Below, in pieces: positions 1-8,979 of a stretch of 28,292 nucleotides of DNA. The translations under genes and the position numbers were made by a program. Numbering within the stretch: the stretch's first letter is position 1; each line of letters starts with the position of its first letter. A model generated the notes under the pieces. That model saw nothing but the letters and a program-made list of their open reading frames with translations, was not told where the DNA came from and ran no database searches. This stretch comes from JALRBM01 sp966186595 (GTDB lineage Bacteria > Patescibacteriota > Saccharimonadia > Saccharimonadales > Saccharimonadaceae): positions 1 through 28,292 of the forward strand of contig CBIFWO010000010.1 in assembly GCA_966186595.1 (NCBI GenBank). The letters run 5' to 3'.

Positions 1-1682
1 CCATAGAGATAGCCAGTTACATCCTTGCGGTACGCCGAAATATCGGCACGTGCGATAAATTTGCCCCCGATCGCCGCCTGAAGGCTCACCTGGAAATTCT
101 GCCGTGGAATTACTTCCTTTAATTTCTCGACAACCTCACGACCAATGCGCTGCGATTCGCTACGGTGTGCCATCACGCTCAGAGCATCAACCATTTCGCC
201 CGATACATAAAAGTCCACTCGCACGAGATCCTCTGTACGGTACGAATCCAGGTCGTAGTTAAAACTGCCATACCCACTCGTCACTGATTTGAGCTGATCG
301 TAAAAGTCAGTGAGCAAATTGGCGAGAGGTGCCTCAAAGCTAATAAGCGCACGCTCGTCTATATAACTGAGGTTCTTTTGCTGGCCACGCTTAGCAATGA
401 TAAGTTGGATCACTGCGCCAATGTATTCTTTAGGCACGACAATTTCGCCGTTGATCCAGGGTTCACGGATTTCTTTTACCCTTGTAACATCCGGGAGATC
501 GCTCGCTGATTTGATGTCGAGATCTTCTCCGCTATTTAGCAGCACCTGATAATCAGTTGACGGGTTTGTCACCACGAGGTCGAGGTCGTATTCCCTCTCG
601 AGCCGTTCGCGCACGATATCGAGGTGGAGGAGCCCCAGGAAACCAATTCGCACCCCAAAGCCAAGTACTGGTGAATTCTCGGGCTCAAACTGAAGGGCAG
701 AGTCACTCAGAGAGAGTTTTTCAACTGCTTCTTTCAAATCATTGTAATCTTCGTTCGAGACAGGGAAGAAGCCAGCATAAACAAATGGTTTAACGTTTTG
801 GTAGCCGGGAAGGGGTACAATTTTTTCAGAAGGAGCGTTATCATGGGTGGCGAAAGCGGAGACGAGTGAGACGGTATCTCCTACTTTAGCCTCGCGCGTC
901 GATTTGAGGTTCGTAACAATATAGCCAATATCGCCGGTTTTCAGCTCGTCAAACGGGGTCATTTTTGGTGTCAGCGCACCAACTTCCAATGCCAGGCCCT
1001 TCGCGCCCGTCGCCAGCATTTTAATCTCCCTTCCTTTTGGAATCGTGCCATCAACCACGCGGACATACAAAATCACGCCGCGATAGTCGTCGTAGTAACT
1101 ATCAAAGATCAGGGCACGGGTCGGTCGGTCGGGCTCACCACTAGGGGCTGGAATTTGACCAATGACCGCGTCCAGCACCTCGACAACACCTTCGCCCGTT
1201 TTCGCCGAAATCTTCAAGATGTCTGATTCATCACATCCTAACAGATTAATGATTTCCGCCGAAACCCTCGGCACATCTGCTGCCGGAAGATCAATCTTGT
1301 TTAAGACTGGAATGATTGTTAAATCGGCGGCCAACGCTAAATAAACATTGGCCAGCGTCTGTGCCTGAATCCCCTGGCTGGCATCAACCACTAAAATCGC
1401 ACCCTCACAGGCCTCCAAGCTTCGGCTCACTTCATAACTAAAATCCACATGCCCCGGGGTGTCGATCAGGTTCAATTTGTGATCCCTATATTCCATACGA
1501 ACAGGAGCTAACTTGATAGTTATCCCCTTTTCCCGCTCCAAATCCATGCTATCAAGCAGCTGCGATTTCATATCGCGCTTTTGCACAGTACCGGTCAGCT
1601 CCATCATACGATCAGCCAGTGTTGACTTGCCATGATCGATATGGGCAATAATGCAGAAATTACGGATAGTGCCTTGTGTCAT
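1..1682 (-). CDS. lepA: Elongation factor 4 (LepA), 3' end cut by window
   Basis: Ribosome-associated translational GTPase that back-translocates or remodels stalled ribosomes; it acts in the cytoplasm at the membrane. I translated it from the reverse complement of 1682 downwards: the ATG is at 1680-1682 and the frame stays open for 560 codons to the window edge. GTPase motifs are all present near the N-terminus: AHIDHGKST (G1), DTPGH (G3), NKID (G4) and ISAKTG (G5). The elongation-factor domain II and LepA-type C-terminal region follow. LepA is usually about 600 residues, so only some 40 C-terminal residues are missing. No Shine-Dalgarno is visible; a TATAGT/TATACC box lies 5-10 bases before the ATG, suggesting a very short or absent leader. 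It lies downstream of murJ on the same strand, but 290 bases away. Confidence 0.97.
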   Translation of the reverse strand, partial: MTQGTIRNFCIIAHIDHGKSTLADRMMELTGTVQKRDMKSQLLDSMDLEREKGITIKLAPVRMEYRDHKLNLIDTPGHVDFSYEVSRSLEACEGAILVVDASQGIQAQTLANVYLALAADLTIIPVLNKIDLPAADVPRVSAEIINLLGCDESDILKISAKTGEGVVEVLDAVIGQIPAPSGEPDRPTRALIFDSYYDDYRGVILYVRVVDGTIPKGREIKMLATGAKGLALEVGALTPKMTPFDELKTGDIGYIVTNLKSTREAKVGDTVSLVSAFATHDNAPSEKIVPLPGYQNVKPFVYAGFFPVSNEDYNDLKEAVEKLSLSDSALQFEPENSPVLGFGVRIGFLGLLHLDIVRERLEREYDLDLVVTNPSTDYQVLLNSGEDLDIKSASDLPDVTRVKEIREPWINGEIVVPKEYIGAVIQLIIAKRGQQKNLSYIDERALISFEAPLANLLTDFYDQLKSVTSGYGSFNYDLDSYRTEDLVRVDFYVSGEMVDALSVMAHRSESQRIGREVVEKLKEVIPRQNFQVSLQAAIGGKFIARADISAYRKDVTGYLY

Positions 1683-1739
1683 ATCAAGGTATACTATATC
1701 ATTTTTCCCCTGTAATAATCTAGGTTGCTTTGACTAAAG

Positions 1740-1972
1740 TGCAAGAATATATTATTTTTGTTATTGGTACGGCAAGGATAGGAGAGCCATGTGCAGCTGG
1801 GTGAATACCGCCTTCTATGGCAGGCAGATCGGGCTAGAATGCTCTGATCCAGCCTGTCCGGACAAGGTTGGCCAGCTCCGATAATCCGGAGTCTGGAACC
1901 AACAAAGACCAAGGCGACTGAAGTACCCGCTGGACCGGAGGCTGCCCGCTCTCCGGTCCGGCTTCGGTCCCC
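1740..1972 (-). other. Inverted-repeat-rich intergenic region between murJ and lepA, possible structured RNA
   Basis: There is no convincing ORF here. Several strong inverted repeats lie close together. GGACCGGAG and its complement are at 1932-1940 and 1951-1959. Around 1866-1902 an imperfect stem is built from GGTT, CCAG and CTCCG with their complements, closing a six-base loop. TGTCCGGACA at 1855-1864 is a perfect palindrome. GCCAT and ATGGC (about 1786-1820) enclose a further arm. No long U-run follows, so this is more than a simple terminator. I looked for RNase P, tmRNA, SRP and T-box signatures and did not find them. The strand is inferred from both neighbours being minus. It could be a 3' UTR of murJ, an independent small RNA, or a degenerate repeat cluster. 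Confidence 0.4.
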
Positions 1973-3601
1973 CTAATTTGAGCGGAATCGACCAAAGAGC
2001 AACGATCGCAGCTTTTTCAAAACAGGTTCCACCTCACCAAGTTTAAAGAGCCTACTAAACCAAATGTACGACGTTAATGCGACGACCACAATTGTGGCAA
2101 ATTTTGGAAAGGTTGCAAGAAAACTCTGATCGTCAGCACCAAGTTGAAATAGTTGCACGCTTACATACGCAACCACTGCCATTAGTCCAGTAGCACTTGC
2201 CATCCTCATCACCGCACTCATAAATACGCGATCAAACAGGCCCTCGATCCGACGCGACATAACAAAGAAAAGGATCATTACCTCAACAAACGCCACGATC
2301 GATTGTGCCCACGCCAACCCATACGCGCCCATGTCCAGCGTCAGAGCCAACCAGATTGCCAAGATAATATTAAGACCAATCGCGAAGATAGAAATATAAA
2401 GCGGCGTCTTCGTATCCTGTTGAGCATAAAAACTGCGCGCAGCAATGTGGTAGATAGAACGAAAAAGGATTGCCACCACCAACGCACCAAGCAGACCTGC
2501 CATCAGCGGATCACCCCCGTTCTTGATAAAGTTTACCAAATATCCTCGCGTAAAAAAGGCGATAGTCGCTACCGGTAGCGCTAACCATATAATCACCCGT
2601 AGCACTGATTGCAGCTCTTGCTTGAAGAGATCCGGCCTTCCCTGACTCAATCTCTCTGTCATCTTTGGAAATGCCGCCGTACTAATTGCCACACCGATCA
2701 GATTGATCGGCACCATATGCAAGGTCGTCGCCTGCTGGTAGGCTCGCACTGTTCCCGCCGCCATACGCGAGGCTATGTTCATTTCAACAATTCCGTTTAA
2801 ATAATCCGCACCTTGATCGAGCGAGCGGGCAGGGAGGAGGCGAAGCACTTGTCGGAACCCCTTATTCTTCCAATACATTTTAAACTGGTAGTCAAAGCCA
2901 AGTCCCATGAGACCCAGCGAGCTCACCACCAACTGCAAAATCGAACCAAGCACAACGCCTAGCGCCACACCCATAATTCCACCTTCGAATACTTGCCAAC
3001 CAAAAATATTAATCCCATCCGTAAAGAAAAGAATTCCGATGATAATGCCAATATTGTAAATCGTCGGCGCCAACGCATAAAAAGTAAACCGACCAATCGC
3101 CTGCTGCATGCTAGCGATGACCGTCGCCACCGCAAAAAGAAACGGATTGACAGCAATTACCCGCATCATACTGACCGCCAGCGCTCGCCCCGACTCGTCA
3201 AGTCCAGGCCCAACAATATACCGAACCAACGGCTCGGCAAATATAATGATCAGCACACTCGCCACCAACGTCACGAGCGCCATAAAATTAATCATGCTCG
3301 ATGATAATTCCCACGCCGATTTTTTGTTTCCACTTGCCAGGCGCTGATTAAATACAGGGATGAAAGTAACACTTAGCGCCCCCGATACAAGCAAAAAGAA
3401 CATGAAATCGGGAATGGTAAAGGCAACGGTGTAGGCATCAATTCCTACGGGGTATGTATCGTAGTAATAGCCGTTTAACAGACGGTCACGGAATAGGCCG
3501 AGTGCGCTAGAGATAAGCGTCGAGCCTGCAAGCAATACAGCCGCAAGCTGAATCGTCAGTCTCTGGTTTGCTCTTGCAACGGCGCTTCGTACTCGGCCCA
3601 T
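1973..3601 (-). CDS. murJ: Lipid II flippase MurJ (MviN family)
   Basis: Integral membrane flippase that moves lipid-linked peptidoglycan precursor to the outer leaflet. The 542-residue protein has the usual MurJ length (about 500-550) and consists of successive hydrophobic helices, consistent with the 14-helix MOP fold. The family LFRDR motif follows the first helix (about residues 36-40), and acidic and aromatic residues in the next loop (YYYDTYPVGIDAY) match the N-terminal lobe. The start ATG lies 16 bases after the ftsH stop, so the two are probably one transcript; TAG is the stop. The C-terminus ends in a short basic tail. Cell-wall synthesis and membrane proteolysis genes being adjacent is ordinary housekeeping context. 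Confidence 0.95.
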   Translation of the reverse strand: MGRVRSAVARANQRLTIQLAAVLLAGSTLISSALGLFRDRLLNGYYYDTYPVGIDAYTVAFTIPDFMFFLLVSGALSVTFIPVFNQRLASGNKKSAWELSSSMINFMALVTLVASVLIIIFAEPLVRYIVGPGLDESGRALAVSMMRVIAVNPFLFAVATVIASMQQAIGRFTFYALAPTIYNIGIIIGILFFTDGINIFGWQVFEGGIMGVALGVVLGSILQLVVSSLGLMGLGFDYQFKMYWKNKGFRQVLRLLPARSLDQGADYLNGIVEMNIASRMAAGTVRAYQQATTLHMVPINLIGVAISTAAFPKMTERLSQGRPDLFKQELQSVLRVIIWLALPVATIAFFTRGYLVNFIKNGGDPLMAGLLGALVVAILFRSIYHIAARSFYAQQDTKTPLYISIFAIGLNIILAIWLALTLDMGAYGLAWAQSIVAFVEVMILFFVMSRRIEGLFDRVFMSAVMRMASATGLMAVVAYVSVQLFQLGADDQSFLATFPKFATIVVVALTSYIWFSRLFKLGEVEPVLKKLRSLLFGRFRSN

Positions 3602-3617
3602 AGATGCATCCTAATTG

Positions 3618-5477
3618 CTAATGAAGTTTAGCCTCCGCGGGAAGAACAGTATCGTGAAGAAGCTTGAGAACCTGGTCCTCGCCAATCGTCTCCTCTTCCA
3701 GAAGTGCCTGTGAGAGTTTTTTGAGGCTCGCCATATTCGCCTTAATAACTGCTTCAGCACGCTTGGCCGCTTCTTTGATGAGTATCTCAACTTCCTTATC
3801 AATTTCCTTGGCAGTTTCGTCACTATATGGTCGCTCATGCGTCATACGATCGAACATCATGCCGCCGTTGTCTTCGTGGAAGACCTGGTCGCGTAGTTTC
3901 GACCCCATGCCTTGCTCGATAATCATGTCGCGGGCAATTTCGGTCGCCTTACGCAGATCGGACCCCGCACCAGTGGTGATGCCATCATTGCCATAGATGA
4001 TCTTCTCGGCGATACGACCGCCCATGGCGCGCGCAAGAATATCCTTGAACTCATAGACGTTCGTGTAGCTCTTGTCTTCGGGTGGCAAGAACCATGTCAC
4101 ACCGCCTGTGCCACCACGAGGGATAATCGTCACCTTATGAACAGGGTCGCTATCAGGAAGGACATGACCAACGATAGCATGGCCAGCTTCGTGATAGGCA
4201 GTGAGCTCCTTCTCCTTGTCGTTCATAACCTTTGCTTTACGCTCCGGACCGATGGCGACCTTCTCAAAGGCTTCTGTCAGATCATCATTTGTAATCTTCT
4301 TTGCATTGCGGCGAGCAGCGATGATTGCCGCCTCGTTTGCGATATTGGCCAGATCAGCACCCGACGAGCCAGCGGTTTTTGCAGCAAGCGCGTCCAAGTT
4401 GACACTTTCATCGGTTGGTTTTTTCTTGAAATGGACCTTTAGGATTGCCTCGCGGTCCTTTCGCTCTGGAAGCATAATATTCGTGCGACGATCGAAACGA
4501 CCAGGGCGGAGCAAGGCAGGATCAAGCACATCAGCCCGGTTGGTCGCTGCCAGGACAATTACATTTGTTCCCGTCTCGAATCCATCCATTTCAACCAAGA
4601 TTTGGTTCAGCGTCTGCTCACGTTCATCATGACCGCCGCCCATACCACTGCCGCGCTTGCGGCCAACGGCGTCAATTTCGTCGATAAAAATAATAGCAGG
4701 CGCGTTTTTCTTTGCCTTAGCGAACAGGTCGCGCACACGACTCGCACCAACACCGACGAACATCTCGACAAATTCTGAACCAGAGATAGAGAAGAATGGC
4801 ACATTCGCCTCCCCTGCTACTGCCCTCGCAAGAAGCGTTTTACCAGTACCTGGATTTCCGACCAGCAGAACACCTTTTGGAATCTTTGCCCCCAGCTGTT
4901 CATATTTCTTTGGGTGCTTCAAAAAGTCGACGACTTCCTGTAGATCTTGCTTGGCTGAATCATTTCCGGCAATATCTGCAAAATCCACCTTCTCCTTGTC
5001 GATTCCGTACAACTTTGCCTTGGACTTGCCAAAACCAAGCGCCTGATTGTTCTGCCCCTGGGCTTGTCGCATCATGAACATAAAGAAAGCTGCGATGAGG
5101 ATGACGGGAACAATGATGATTGCTAGATTCCACAATGTGTTCCCTACTTCCGACGGCGCCGTAATATTCACCTCGGTGCGGTTTTGTTGCAGTCCCTGTT
5201 CGTAGATGCTACTCTCGGCCTCTTTGACGGACTTCTCAGTTGCCTTATCCTGGCCCTTTGGCGTCACCTTGACATCATTGCCCTGGATTTCAATTTTAGA
5301 AATTTCGCCAGCATTGGCACGGCGAATTACATCAGAAATCGCCACCTCCTTGAGGTTGCTCTGCGGCGAAGAAATCGCAACAATTGTCAGAACAATAAAA
5401 ATCAATACAGCCCAGAACAAACTGAGACGAATAATGTTATTTAATTTCCTCTTTGGAGGTTGTTGTTTTGTCGCCAT
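3618..5477 (-). CDS. ftsH: ATP-dependent zinc metalloprotease FtsH
   Basis: Membrane-anchored AAA+ protease that extracts and degrades membrane and regulatory proteins. Visible domains in 619 residues: a basic N-terminus, TM1 at about 17-36, a small extracytoplasmic domain, TM2 at about 117-136, then the AAA module with Walker A GNPGTGKT (207-214), pore-loop FVGVG, Walker B FIDEID (264-269) and the second region of homology with RPGRFDR. The M41 zinc protease has HEAGH (429-433) and a downstream Asp at about 507 as the likely third ligand. All catalytic residues are intact. Length is typical. The start ATG has an AAGGA 14 bases upstream, a slightly long spacing. It is co-directional with murJ (16-base gap) and lies 90 bases downstream of tilS. 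Confidence 0.97.
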   Translation of the reverse strand: MATKQQPPKRKLNNIIRLSLFWAVLIFIVLTIVAISSPQSNLKEVAISDVIRRANAGEISKIEIQGNDVKVTPKGQDKATEKSVKEAESSIYEQGLQQNRTEVNITAPSEVGNTLWNLAIIIVPVILIAAFFMFMMRQAQGQNNQALGFGKSKAKLYGIDKEKVDFADIAGNDSAKQDLQEVVDFLKHPKKYEQLGAKIPKGVLLVGNPGTGKTLLARAVAGEANVPFFSISGSEFVEMFVGVGASRVRDLFAKAKKNAPAIIFIDEIDAVGRKRGSGMGGGHDEREQTLNQILVEMDGFETGTNVIVLAATNRADVLDPALLRPGRFDRRTNIMLPERKDREAILKVHFKKKPTDESVNLDALAAKTAGSSGADLANIANEAAIIAARRNAKKITNDDLTEAFEKVAIGPERKAKVMNDKEKELTAYHEAGHAIVGHVLPDSDPVHKVTIIPRGGTGGVTWFLPPEDKSYTNVYEFKDILARAMGGRIAEKIIYGNDGITTGAGSDLRKATEIARDMIIEQGMGSKLRDQVFHEDNGGMMFDRMTHERPYSDETAKEIDKEVEILIKEAAKRAEAVIKANMASLKKLSQALLEEETIGEDQVLKLLHDTVLPAEAKLH

Positions 5478-5567
5478 AAAAAATTAGTATCCTTCCGGTC
5501 GCATTCTAACTAACTATAAAAATAAGAAAAATCCCACTCCTATAAATAATAGCACCTTTGGGAAAGT

Positions 5568-6401
5568 CTAGGCAATAAATTTGGTCGCCGTAAAACGAAG
5601 GGTCACCCCACTTCCGGCCTGAAAAGTCGCACCAGCCCGAGCTGTCTTGACTGCAAGGAGGGCACGCTCGGTTTGTGGCAGCGTCAACATATGATTAGTC
5701 CTCGCATTAATCATATAGCGGAGCAACTCAATCCCCACATCCAGCTCGATCATTGTGAGGAAATAGCGCGAGCCTAGTGCTGACTCGCTTAGCCTCCCCG
5801 CCTCTTCGTCAATATGCCGCTTCACGCCAGACTGCTCCTTCCAGAGCTTCACCAATCTGCCCCTTTCTTTCTCAGATAGTAGGCGCCCGATCTGACGACG
5901 CAGCCGATTTCTTAGATAGACATCGGTCTGATTCGTACTATCCTCTACCCATTCCAGACGATTTTCATGCGCATACAGTCGAATCTCCGCCTTTGAAAAA
6001 TGGAGGAGCGGTCGACGAATGTCCTCCGCACCAAAAACTGCCAGGCCCCGCCAACCCGTACCCCGTGTTAGATTGATAGCAATTGATTCGATAATATCAT
6101 CTTCGTGATGAGCCGTGACAATTACTGCGTCGTGCTTTTGCGCCTCTTCCCTTAGAAAAAAATAACGACGACCTCTTGCCAGTTCCTCACTCGCCTCTTT
6201 TCCCAATTCCTCGCGTCGGGTAGTGAAGGGAAGGCCATATTGTTTTGCCAGACCCGCCACGAACCTTGCATCTGCAGCCGAATCTTCGCGGATACCATGG
6301 TCAAAATGCGCCACAATTAGTTCATATTTGCCAGATTTTACCAACATATCCAGCAGCACTACCGAATCAATTCCGCCACTGACTGCTACTAAATATTTCA
6401 T
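5568..6401 (-). CDS. tilS: tRNA(Ile)-lysidine synthase TilS, short form
   Basis: Converts C34 of the CAU-anticodon tRNA-Ile2 to lysidine using ATP and lysine, so that it reads AUA. The PP-loop SGGIDS is at residues 8-13 and the HHEDD motif is near residue 97, followed by the TilS-type stretch ending RGTGWRGL. At 277 residues it has the catalytic N-terminal domain and a short helical extension. It lacks the full C-terminal substrate domains of the E. coli enzyme (about 430 aa), resembling compact TilS forms. Its likely substrate, a CAT tRNA resembling Ile2, is at the right end of the window. The start is the ATG at 6401; the nearby purine run (GAAG) is a weak Shine-Dalgarno. Confidence 0.92.
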   Translation of the reverse strand: MKYLVAVSGGIDSVVLLDMLVKSGKYELIVAHFDHGIREDSAADARFVAGLAKQYGLPFTTRREELGKEASEELARGRRYFFLREEAQKHDAVIVTAHHEDDIIESIAINLTRGTGWRGLAVFGAEDIRRPLLHFSKAEIRLYAHENRLEWVEDSTNQTDVYLRNRLRRQIGRLLSEKERGRLVKLWKEQSGVKRHIDEEAGRLSESALGSRYFLTMIELDVGIELLRYMINARTNHMLTLPQTERALLAVKTARAGATFQAGSGVTLRFTATKFIA

Positions 6402-6548
6402 GCTTCAATCATTTCTCATTATTTAACAATGGCAAATCTTATCTGTTACTCCACCTAAAATGAATGGTTTTATAATAACTTATTACGATCGACATTGTCT
6501 AAAAAACAAGACTATCCATCATGCTTTTTGCTTTGATACCATGGGCAT

Positions 6549-6560
6549 GCAACATGTTGC
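6549..6560. promoter_or_regulatory. 12-bp perfect palindrome upstream of secreted-protein gene
   Basis: GCAACATGTTGC reads the same on both strands and lies 27 bases before the ATG at 6587. It could be an operator or, within a transcript from a promoter near the TATAAT at about 6470, a leader hairpin. The role is inferred. Confidence 0.35.
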
Positions 6561-6586
6561 GCTTATTCAATTTTAAGGAGCAACTC

Positions 6587-7402
6587 ATGAAACATTTGAC
6601 AAAGTTCAAAACCCTCCTCAGTGGGGCAGCTTTGAGTGTCGTATTGCTTGCCAGTTCGGTCAGCGGTGCGTACGCCGTGTCTCCAGCATCAGATAAAAAG
6701 GCACTCACGCCACCAAGCACCAGTTTTGCATCGGGTCCACAGGCCAAACCACCAATTGAACCAGGCAGCCAGGACGCTAAGGCTACTGAAAAACTAGGCT
6801 CGACCGACGAGATACAAGTAAACGCCCAAGGCACTCCCCAAGTAGTCACCCCGCTTGCTGGCACCGTTGCTAACGCCGACTTCCAGAATCCTCTTAACTA
6901 CTGCTCGAGGAACCTCGCCTATACTCCAATCAAAAATAGTACTGCCGCTGCAAAATCAGTTCGCGTACTACTTTACAACCAAGGTCACTACCGTGACATG
7001 TACACCACGGTTGCTGCGAACAGCACTGCATTTCCAGCATTTTACGGAGTGAATGGAGCATACACTGCCTACCTCTACGTATGGAATGGCAGCACCTACC
7101 AATACGATGAGTACAAAACCAGCACTCACACGTGTCAGGTAACAGTCACTCGCACATACAACACTGGTGGCTGGGTCCAATTAAAGATTCAGAACACCGG
7201 CACCGCATATGCGACACAGGTTTCTGCCGAACTCGCACCTTACCCTAACGCTGGCACCTACACAGGGACACACTATGATTATCCCGTCGCAGGTGGAGCA
7301 GCTATCTACCGCTGGTTTAGCGTTGGCACACAACCATACGGTATCGTTTCAAGCACGTATGGCAGTTACAATTCGCCATACTATTTTAGTGGCGATCTTT
7401 AG
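6587..7402 (+). CDS. Secreted or surface protein of unknown function with signal peptide
   Basis: I place the start at the ATG at 6587, not at an upstream in-frame ATG at 6521. AAGGAG sits 6 bases before it, and the protein then begins with a classic signal peptide: basic MKHLTK, a hydrophobic core, and a probable cleavage after AYA (about residue 29). The mature part (about 240 aa) starts with a Pro/Ser/Thr/Lys-rich linker. It continues into a Tyr-, Thr-, Ser- and Asn-rich region with alternating hydrophobic residues, typical of beta-sandwich surface modules, possibly two. Two cysteines (in NYCSR and THTCQV) could form a disulphide outside the cell. I recognise no family. It is monocistronic and ends at a strong stem-loop. 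It may be an adhesin or envelope protein in contact with a host, which is speculation. Confidence 0.75.
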   Translation: MKHLTKFKTLLSGAALSVVLLASSVSGAYAVSPASDKKALTPPSTSFASGPQAKPPIEPGSQDAKATEKLGSTDEIQVNAQGTPQVVTPLAGTVANADFQNPLNYCSRNLAYTPIKNSTAAAKSVRVLLYNQGHYRDMYTTVAANSTAFPAFYGVNGAYTAYLYVWNGSTYQYDEYKTSTHTCQVTVTRTYNTGGWVQLKIQNTGTAYATQVSAELAPYPNAGTYTGTHYDYPVAGGAAIYRWFSVGTQPYGIVSSTYGSYNSPYYFSGDL

Positions 7403-7433
7403 ACCATAACTATTTGTTTGGCCGACAAATAAA

Positions 7434-7462
7434 CTGTAGCCCGCTGGAAATGCGGGCTACAG
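7434..7462. terminator. Bidirectional stem-loop between convergent genes
   Basis: A perfect 11-bp stem (arms 7434-7444 and 7452-7462) with a 7-base loop lies between the stop of the secreted-protein gene and the stop of dinB (7464). There is no long U-run on either side. A second small inverted repeat (ATTTGT/ACAAAT) lies at about 7412-7430. Confidence 0.7.
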
Positions 7463-7463
7463 A

Positions 7464-8717
7464 CTATAGATAGCGTGTGCTCCCAAACGGAATCTTTTGT
7501 TTAACGAATTCACCCGTACCCAATGTATCGGCCGAATGGATCACTCTATCGCCAAAGCGCCGGTTAATCTCATCTACTGCATCTGTTATTTGCTGCTCGC
7601 GGGCCATCTGGTCACCAAACAGGCTAAGCTGGTCACCCATGCCGTCGCTGAGTTCATAGCAAGTAACTCCGATTTCAATGGGATCTTTTGGTGCTCCGGC
7701 AAACAACATCGCCGCCTGCGCATAGATAGCCTGGTCGGTATAAAAGGGCAGGGGAGCCATGCGCCTAGCGTGCCATGAACTTTTCTTCCAATATTCCCGC
7801 CTCGCATCGTAGGTCTTGGCATACACAAACACACCCCTCGCCACCTTGCCTCGTGAACGCATTCGACCACCCACCGCCTCACACAGATGATGCAGGCGCT
7901 GCAAAATCTCTTTCTGAGAAAGATCTTTACGTTCCAAAACATATTGCCGCCCTACTGTTTTCATATCTGTCGACACATCATCCACTTCCCAACCTCGTAG
8001 ACGCTTGTACCACCACTCACCTACCACGCTCTTGAATACAATTTTCCTGAGCGTTATCTCATCAGTGTCTAAAAATTCCAGCGGCGTGTAGATTCCCACA
8101 CCATTCAGACGCTCCTGGTTACGGCAGGCGATCCCGGTTAAATCAGTCAGCTTGAGTCGACCCATCACCTCACGCAAATTATCATGGGTAATCTCGACAA
8201 GACCATCTGGCTTATTAAGTCCAGCGGCAGTTTTTGCCAGGAAACGATTCGTTGCAATCCCGACATTGCAGCGCATATATGATCCTATTTCGTTTCTTAG
8301 GCGCTGCTTTATCTCCATACCGATATCTTTTAAATCACGTCGTGTTATCTCGGCGGTGGTTTGGTTGAAGTCAATAATTCCCTCGTCAATGCTTTTCATG
8401 GTGATATGGGCCGAGTAGCTCTTCATGATGTCGAGCATTTTATGATAAACGTAGCGGTATTTTGCCGGGTCACTCTCTAAGGCAACCAGCTCAGGCACTA
8501 GGCGTTTCGCTTCCTTCACCCGCATACCCATCGTCACTCCGAGCGCTTTTGCCTCGTAACTGGCGGTCACGATCATCGTGTGCTCAGTACGCCGATTTAC
8601 TACCACCACTGGGCGATCACGGAGCATCGGGCGTGACTGCTGTTCCACCGTAGCAAAACAAGAATTCAAATCGATATGCATCACCAGCGGCCGCGCCGTA
8701 TTAAGCTGTCCGCTCAT
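7464..8717 (-). CDS. Y-family DNA polymerase (DinB/UmuC-like)
   Basis: Translesion DNA polymerase acting at damaged templates. Of 417 residues, the N-terminus carries the palm metal site: MHID with Asp16, and SIDE with Asp111-Glu112. Finger-domain features YEAKALGV and GMRVKEA are present, then a thumb with NVGIATNRFLAKTAA and a helix-hairpin-helix-like GVGIYTPLEFL, then a little-finger domain. The steric-gate aromatic corresponding to DinB Phe13 is kept (Phe21). The residue before it is Cys rather than Phe, and the DinB MD step of MDxFF reads LN. The residues after SIDE are GIID instead of the usual AYLD. No obvious beta-clamp motif was checked. It overlaps the upstream small gene by 17 bases, so the two are coupled. 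Whether it is Pol IV, UmuC or ImuB-like cannot be decided here. Confidence 0.92.
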   Translation of the reverse strand: MSGQLNTARPLVMHIDLNSCFATVEQQSRPMLRDRPVVVVNRRTEHTMIVTASYEAKALGVTMGMRVKEAKRLVPELVALESDPAKYRYVYHKMLDIMKSYSAHITMKSIDEGIIDFNQTTAEITRRDLKDIGMEIKQRLRNEIGSYMRCNVGIATNRFLAKTAAGLNKPDGLVEITHDNLREVMGRLKLTDLTGIACRNQERLNGVGIYTPLEFLDTDEITLRKIVFKSVVGEWWYKRLRGWEVDDVSTDMKTVGRQYVLERKDLSQKEILQRLHHLCEAVGGRMRSRGKVARGVFVYAKTYDARREYWKKSSWHARRMAPLPFYTDQAIYAQAAMLFAGAPKDPIEIGVTCYELSDGMGDQLSLFGDQMAREQQITDAVDEINRRFGDRVIHSADTLGTGEFVKQKIPFGSTRYL

Positions 8718-8979
8718 AATGATCCGCCTCGCGCGTTAAGTACCAGGTAAGCCGGTCTGCATCAAATTCGAGCCGATAATCTGCCCCTCCATCCGTCACG
8801 TCAAATATATGCAGCGTGCGAGTACCCCTGTCATTCGCCGGGTGACGTAGGCCGATTTCCGTTACCTCCACTTCCCGCCCACTGCTGCGACGGAACTTCA
8901 CCGGGTAGCAAGGGTTAAGACCCGGCCCAAAGGTTGCAATTACCTCAATTCGCTCGTTCAAGAAAAGTTCATCATCCAT
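8701..8979 (-). CDS. Small protein of unknown function, coupled to Y-family polymerase
   Basis: 92 residues, acidic, with a pattern of short alternating strands (IEVIATFG, VKFRR, VEVTEIG, TLHIFDVT, YRLEFDA, TWYLTREA). This suggests a compact beta-barrel or an accessory domain that fits over a nucleic acid or protein partner. AGAGG lies about 12 bases before the ATG. Its 3' end overlaps the polymerase gene start by 17 bases, so it is first in a two-gene operon. I recognise no family. The fixed coupling suggests a polymerase accessory or regulatory role, which is inference only. Confidence 0.75.
   Translation of the reverse strand: MDDELFLNERIEVIATFGPGLNPCYPVKFRRSSGREVEVTEIGLRHPANDRGTRTLHIFDVTDGGADYRLEFDADRLTWYLTREADHYERTA

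Noticed and set aside
1694..1912. 72-aa minus-strand reading frame between murJ and lepA
   Set aside because: No ribosome site, unlikely composition, and it runs through several perfect inverted repeats better explained as RNA or DNA structure.
1740..1972. RNase P RNA, tmRNA, SRP RNA or T-box
   Set aside because: None of their conserved cores (GAGGAAAGUCC, tRNA-like T arm with CCA, GGAAGNAGC, AGGGUGG) was found on either strand.
6521..6586. Upstream ATG extending the secreted protein by 22 residues
   Set aside because: The ATG at 6587 has AAGGAG at proper distance and begins a textbook signal peptide; the extension would bury it.
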